DNA from: Olsenella sp. An188
GTDB lineage: Bacteria > Actinomycetota > Coriobacteriia > Coriobacteriales > Atopobiaceae
Reading direction: 5' to 3'
Length of the DNA: 64,000 bases
Assembly (NCBI RefSeq): GCF_002160255.1
Contig: NZ_NFKF01000001.1
Location: 124,001-188,000 of the forward strand
Below are positions 59,020 through 64,000 of the stretch, piece by piece. The position numbers and the translations under genes are program-made. Numbering within the stretch: position 1 is the first letter of the stretch; every line of letters starts with the position of its first letter. The notes beneath the pieces were generated by a model that was given only the letters and a program-made list of their open reading frames with translations, ran no database searches and had not been told where the DNA came from.

Positions 59020-61029
59020 CTAGATCTGGTTCGCCGCGGCGTAGGCCGTGCGGATCGCGCTGGCGATGTCCGCCGTGCGCTCGCCCGAGCAGTCGCCCAC
59101 GCAGGTGACCGGGCACGCCACGCCCGAGACGTCGAAGGGCAGCGCGCGGGAGCCGACCGCCATGACGACCCAGTCGCACGGGACGACCACGGGCTCGCCC
59201 GCGCGCTCGGCCTCCACGCCCGCGTCGGAGATGGCGGTGACGCGGGTGCCCGTCAGCTGCTCCACCCCCCTCTCGGCGAACTCGGCCATGATCGTGGGCA
59301 GGACGGTCCCGGACTCGCCCTCGGCGATCTTGTCGAGCATCTCGACGATGGCGACCTCGCAGCCGCGCGCGAGCAGGTACTCGGCGGTCTCGGTGCCCAC
59401 CAGGCCCCCTCCGATCACCGCGACGCGGCCCTCGGGCTCCACGCGGCCCGCGAGCACGTCCCAGGCGGAGACCACGTTGTCGCGGTCGGAGCCGGGCACG
59501 GGGAGCGTGACGTTGGAGGCGCCCACGGCCACGATCGCCGCGTCGAAGCCCTCGAGGTCCGCCGGCCCGGCCGCCGTGCCCAGGCGCACGTCCACGCCGA
59601 GCTCGGGAAGGACGCGCTCGTAGTACTCGACCGAGCGCATGATCTCCGCCTTGCGCGGCGGCGCGGCGGCGAGCTCGATCTGGCCGCCGAGGCGCTCGGC
59701 GCGCTCGAAGAGCGTCACCCGGTAGCCGCGGCGCGCGGCGACGCGGGCGGCCTCGCAGCCGGCGATGCCGCCTCCCACCACCGCGACGCGCTTGTCGCCG
59801 TCCCCGGGGCGGATGAAGACGGTCTCCTCGTCGCCGTTCTCCGCGTTGAGGACGCAGGAGATGTAGCGACGGCCCTGGATGGCGTCGACGCAGCCCTTGT
59901 TGCAGTTGAGGCACAGGCGCACCGGCTCCCCGGAGGCCACCTTGAGGGCGATGTCGGGGTCGGCGAGCAGCGAGCGGCCGTAGCCGATCACGTCCGCCTG
60001 GCCGTCCTCGAGGATCTTCTCGCCCGCCTCCGGCGTGACCACGCGGCCCACCGTGGCCACCGGGATCCCCACGAGCGACTTCACGCGCGCCGCGACCGGG
60101 AGCGTCCAGTTGTAGGGCATCGTGCCCATGGGCGGGATGGTGTCTCCCATGTTCCCGGTGTGGTTTGCCTGCGCCACCTGGATCATGTCGACGCCGGCGC
60201 GCTCCAGCAGGACGGCGAGCTCGCAGGCCTCGTCGGGCTCGAGGCCGCCCTTGCCGCGCTTGGAGCCGTCCGGGTTGGTCATGATGACGGGGAGCTTGTA
60301 CTCCACCATGAGGCCCGGGGCCGCGGCCTTGATGGCGGCCACCACCTCGAGCGCGTAGCGGACGCGGTTCTCGAAGCTCCCGCCGTACTCGTCCGTGCGG
60401 TGGTTGAGGGCCGTGGAGCAGAGCGACCCCACGAGGCGGTCGCCGTGGACCTCGATCGCGTCCACGCCCGCGCGCTGGGCGCGCGCCGCGCAGGCGGCGA
60501 TGGCGTCCCTGATCTGGGCGAGCTGCTCGACCGTGGCCTCGGTGACGAAGTGCTGCATGTCGTGGTGGAGCTTGGCGTAGGCCTGGTTGGCAATCTCCTT
60601 GGACTCCGCCATCTTGGCCGCGAAGGTCGCCTCGTCGCCCGCGGCCTGCGCCTTCTGGCCCTCCACGGCGGCCATGCGCGAGGCCATGATGAGCCTGCCC
60701 ACGCCCGGGACGTCGTACTCGGGGTGGAAGAGCTGCAGGGCGAGCTTGGCGCCGTGGGCGTGGACGGCCTCGGCGAGGCGCTCGAAGCTCTCGATCTGGG
60801 AGTCGTCCGCGAGCTTGGGCGTGGGGCTCGCGGTGTTCACGGGGGCGACGTCGCCGATGACGATGTAGGCGACCCCGCCTTTTGCGAGCCGCTCGTAGAA
60901 GGCGAGGCTGCGCGGCCCGATCGAGCCGTCGCGCTCCTCGTAGCCCGTCGTGAGCGGAGGGAACATGATGCGGTTCTTGAGGGTGATGCCGCCGACCTCG
61001 ATCGGCTCGAGAAGCCTGTGCTCTGCCAT
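59020..61029 (-). CDS. NADH:flavin oxidoreductase / 4Fe-4S two-domain enzyme (2,4-dienoyl-CoA reductase-like)
   Basis: A 669-aa enzyme. Residues ~1-340 form an old-yellow-enzyme FMN barrel. The [4Fe-4S] motif CLNCNKGC-x11-C lies near residues 343-362. Residues ~385-669 are FAD/NAD(P) binding (VAVVGGGIAGCEAARVAARRGY, VAVIGGGLVGTETAEYLLARG). Members reduce enoates, dienoyl-CoA, trimethylamine or bile-acid intermediates (BaiCD/BaiH in gut bacteria); the substrate here is unknown. The start 61029 is chosen for MAEHRLLEP. It stands alone in the - strand run. Confidence 0.88.
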   Translation of the reverse strand: MAEHRLLEPIEVGGITLKNRIMFPPLTTGYEERDGSIGPRSLAFYERLAKGGVAYIVIGDVAPVNTASPTPKLADDSQIESFERLAEAVHAHGAKLALQLFHPEYDVPGVGRLIMASRMAAVEGQKAQAAGDEATFAAKMAESKEIANQAYAKLHHDMQHFVTEATVEQLAQIRDAIAACAARAQRAGVDAIEVHGDRLVGSLCSTALNHRTDEYGGSFENRVRYALEVVAAIKAAAPGLMVEYKLPVIMTNPDGSKRGKGGLEPDEACELAVLLERAGVDMIQVAQANHTGNMGDTIPPMGTMPYNWTLPVAARVKSLVGIPVATVGRVVTPEAGEKILEDGQADVIGYGRSLLADPDIALKVASGEPVRLCLNCNKGCVDAIQGRRYISCVLNAENGDEETVFIRPGDGDKRVAVVGGGIAGCEAARVAARRGYRVTLFERAERLGGQIELAAAPPRKAEIMRSVEYYERVLPELGVDVRLGTAAGPADLEGFDAAIVAVGASNVTLPVPGSDRDNVVSAWDVLAGRVEPEGRVAVIGGGLVGTETAEYLLARGCEVAIVEMLDKIAEGESGTVLPTIMAEFAERGVEQLTGTRVTAISDAGVEAERAGEPVVVPCDWVVMAVGSRALPFDVSGVACPVTCVGDCSGERTADIASAIRTAYAAANQI

Positions 61030-61154
61030 GGTCTTCCTCTCCTGCGCGTCCGCGGGCTCGGGCCCGATTTCACCCACGGTAGGGCATGCGACGCGCCGCG
61101 GGGGCGAGACTTCGGCGACGAGCGCCGGGCGCCCCGCGCGCGGCGGGGGCGGGG

Positions 61155-62393
61155 CTAGCAGCGCCCCGTCGCCACCTCGCCGGGCGCGAGGCCCCAGAGG
61201 GCGCCGTAGAGCTCGTTGCCCAGGAGCCAGCCCCTCGTCGTGGGCGCGAGCCTCCCCGCGCGCTCGGCGAGAAGCCCCCGCCCCACGAGGCGCTCGAGCT
61301 CGGCGTCGAGCCCGGGGCCGAGGAGCTCGGCGGCGCGCGCCACGAGCGGCGCCTCGAGCCCCCTCACGAGGCGCGCGCCGAGCATGAGGTCCTCAGCCGC
61401 GGCCTGGGCGGCGCTCAGGAACTCGAGCGAGAAGGACAGCGCGGAGAGCCTCGGCTCCCGCGCGACGGCGTCACGCGGGGTCTCAACCGTGAGCCGCGCG
61501 CGCACGGTGCCCGCCGGGGGGCGCGGAAGCCGTGGGCAGGCCTTGGAAAGCCTCAGGTACTGCTCGACGGTGAGCATGCTTGAGGCTCCGGTGCCCAGCC
61601 CGAGGTAGGGCACGCCCGTCCAGTACGCGATGTTGTGACGGCACTCCTTACCTGCGACTGCGTAGCTTGCCACCTCGTAGCGCGAGAGCCCAGAACCCTC
61701 TAGTAGAGCTTGAGCCTGAGACATTCTGGCCGCCTGGACGTCCCCGTCGTTCCACGGGCAGGGGTCGTCCTCGTAGCGCGCGTCGAGCTCGGTCCCCTCC
61801 TCGACCTGGAGGGGGTAGACGCTCACGTGGCCCACGCCGAGCGCGGCCGCCCCCAGAAGCGTCGAGCCCCAGGAGGCGTCCGTCTGCCTTGGCGTGGCGC
61901 ACATGAGGTCCACGGAGACGTCGAGGCCGCTCGCGACGGCCGCGCCCACGCGCTCTCGGGCGCACGCGGCGTCGTGGAGGCGCCCCAGCTCGGCGAGCTC
62001 CGCGTCGTCGAGGCTCTGCACGCCGACCGAGAGGCGCGTGGCGCCGGCCTCGCGCGCCGCGGCGAGCACGTCGTCGGTCAGGGAGTCGGGGTTGGCCTCG
62101 CAGGTGAGCTCGGCGGGCGCGGCCACGCGCACGACCCTCTCGACGAGACGGCCCAGGCCGTCCGGCCCCAGAAGCGTCGGCGTACCCCCTCCCACGTAGG
62201 CCGTCGCGCAGCCGTCGAGCAGCCCGAGCCCGGCCGCCTCGTCGAGCTGCGCCTCGAGCGCGCGGCGGTACGCCGCCATGAGCGGGTCGCCCGCGGGCGT
62301 GGCCCACGACGCGAAGTCGCAGTACGCGCACTTCCTCGCGCAGAACGGTATGTGCAGGTAGAGGGCCCCGACCGAGGGGGCGCTAGCACACAT
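61155..62393 (-). CDS. hemW: Radical SAM heme chaperone HemW
   Basis: Delivers heme to acceptor proteins; formerly called coproporphyrinogen oxidase-like HemN. CxxxCxxC in PFCARKCAYCDFAS near residue 18, AYVGGGTPTLL, SVGVQSLDD and IAYWTGVPYLGLGTGASS; the short N terminus separates HemW from HemN. Length 412 aa. Codons around 61680-61720 use rare AGA, CTA and TCT forms. The start overlaps the dusB stop. Confidence 0.88.
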   Translation of the reverse strand: MCASAPSVGALYLHIPFCARKCAYCDFASWATPAGDPLMAAYRRALEAQLDEAAGLGLLDGCATAYVGGGTPTLLGPDGLGRLVERVVRVAAPAELTCEANPDSLTDDVLAAAREAGATRLSVGVQSLDDAELAELGRLHDAACARERVGAAVASGLDVSVDLMCATPRQTDASWGSTLLGAAALGVGHVSVYPLQVEEGTELDARYEDDPCPWNDGDVQAARMSQAQALLEGSGLSRYEVASYAVAGKECRHNIAYWTGVPYLGLGTGASSMLTVEQYLRLSKACPRLPRPPAGTVRARLTVETPRDAVAREPRLSALSFSLEFLSAAQAAAEDLMLGARLVRGLEAPLVARAAELLGPGLDAELERLVGRGLLAERAGRLAPTTRGWLLGNELYGALWGLAPGEVATGRC

Positions 62394-63398
62394 GCGCGCG
62401 GACCTCGTCGGCCACGGCGAGAAACTCGTCGGCCTCGACGCAGCTCATCGCGGCGTTTCTCCACCGCGCGGCGTCGGGCATGCCCTTGAAGTACCAGCCA
62501 GCCAGGCTTCGGGCGCGCTTGAGGTGGGCCCCGGTCGCCTCGAGCAGGCGCACGTGGCACGCGAAGGCCGCGACCCTCTCGGAGGCCGTCGCCTCGTGGC
62601 CCGAGAAGACCCACGGGTTGCCGTAGGTCCCGCGCGCCACCATCACGGCGGTGGCCCCGGTCTGGTCGAGCGCGCGAAGCGCCGCGGCGTGGTCGGTGAC
62701 GTCGCCCGACGCGATCACGGGGATCCCCACGGCGTCGGCGACGCGGTCGAGGACGCCCCAGTCCGCCTCCCCGCGGTACATCTGCGTGGCAAAGCGCCCG
62801 TGCACGGCGACCGCGGCCGCGCCGGCGTCCTCCATGGCGCGCGCGAACTCGGGCGCGACCTCCCGGCCCATGTGGCGTCCCCGGCGGATCTTGACCGTCA
62901 CGTCGACCCCCGGGGCGCCCTCACGGCACGCGCGCACGATGGCGGCCGCCAGCCCGGGGTCCTCCATGAGCGCGGAGCCCTCTCCCTTGCGCGTCACCTT
63001 GGGAACGGGGCAGGCCATGTTGACGTCGATGAGCGCCAGGCGAGCCCCGAGCCGAGCGACGACGCGCTCCGCCCCCTCGCGGAAGAGCTCCGGCCTGCTG
63101 CCAAAGAGCTGCACCGCGACGTCAGGCTCGCCGTCGACGGGGTCAACGAGCTCCCAGCTCCTCTCGCCGTAGTGGAGGCCGGCCACGGACACCATCTCGG
63201 AGTATGCGAGGTCCGCGCCGCCGGCGCGCGCCATCAGGCGGTACGCGCCGTCGCTCACGCCCGCCATGGGCGCCATGATGAGCGGGTGCGCGGCGAGGCG
63301 CTCGGCGAGCGGGCGGTCCTTCTCGCCGCCTGCGAACGGGGTCACGACGGGGGCGAGCCCCGCGGCGGGCCCGTAGGAGGCCAGCACCTGGGAGGGCG

Positions 63399-63402
<4 letters not shown>
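62383..63402 (-). CDS. dusB: tRNA-dihydrouridine synthase
   Basis: FMN enzyme reducing uridine in the D loop. [22 protein letters not shown], catalytic Cys in [23 protein letters not shown] and [16 protein letters not shown] are DusB motifs. The GTG at 63402 has a GTGA overlap with the upstream lepA stop. Length 339 aa, C-terminal Dus recognition domain included. Confidence 0.92.

Positions 63403-64000
<598 letters not shown>

Noticed and set aside
57142-61158. A 1338-codon open frame on the + strand
   Set aside because: It is antisense to dnaJ-like, dCMP deaminase and oxidoreductase genes with clear motifs; its Arg/Ala/His/Asp-rich composition is typical of opposite frames in high-G+C DNA.

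Overview
The window is chromosomal DNA of very high G+C content from an actinobacterium. Gene content fits a host-associated member of the Coriobacteriia (Olsenella/Atopobium/Collinsella-like). The pair of a small FHA protein and a MerR regulator, and the LysM protein divergent from lexA and followed by nrdR, are actinobacterial arrangements. The block rpsO-pnp, rnj, ftsK, rodZ-like, pgsA, cinA, recA, rny, spoVS, miaB instead resembles Firmicutes order. That mixture suggests Coriobacteriia, but the genus is inference. Coding density is high, many genes overlap by 1-4 bases (GTGA, ATGA), and GTG starts are common.

Layout. 1-8724 (+): der (partial), plsY, gpsA, rpe, a cysteine desulfurase, a coiled-coil zinc-ribbon protein, coaBC, nfo and an Uup-type ABC-F ATPase. 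8749-9580 (-): a flavodoxin-like protein and an alkyltransferase-like protein. 9692-9827: a 136-bp palindromic repeat element in front of an isochorismatase-family hydrolase. 10516-12649: a LysR regulator divergent from a Cys-rich small protein and a DUF3737 beta-helix protein. 12754-12830: tRNA-Pro(GGG) with promoter and terminator. 13074-22131 (+): serC, serA, a CDP-alcohol phosphatidyltransferase, a GcvT/YgfZ-like protein, ridA, a GarA-like FHA protein, an FtsR-like MerR protein, apt, an NlpC/P60 hydrolase and a ClC transporter. 22292-27544 (-): trxB-like, two NCS2 permeases, dut, nrdR and a LysM protein. lexA (+) lies opposite the LysM gene across a region with three LexA-type boxes.

29067-58896 (-) is a long information-processing and cell-cycle block: hflX, miaA, miaB, spoVS, a MutL-like GHKL ATPase, rny, recX, recA, cinA, pgsA, rimO, yajQ, rodZ-like, ftsK, rnj, pnp, rpsO, a class I amidotransferase-fold hydrolase, recO, era, dgkA, ybeY, phoH, mtaB, dnaJ, a membrane-anchored dnaJ variant and a dCMP deaminase. 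59020-64000 (-): a two-domain flavin/4Fe-4S oxidoreductase, hemW, dusB and lepA (partial).

Themes: SOS control (lexA, recA and the LysM gene all have LexA boxes placed in or on their promoters); RNA decay and modification (rny, rnj, pnp, ybeY, miaA, miaB, mtaB, dusB, rimO); nucleotide supply (apt, two purine/pyrimidine permeases, dut, nrdR, dCMP deaminase). The least explained items are the MutL-like GHKL ATPase between rny and spoVS, the membrane DnaJ variant with a missing C-terminal domain, the LysR/Cys-rich/DUF3737 cluster, and a dispersed intergenic repeat family with copies near 9.7, 50.0, 50.9 and 58.9 kb.
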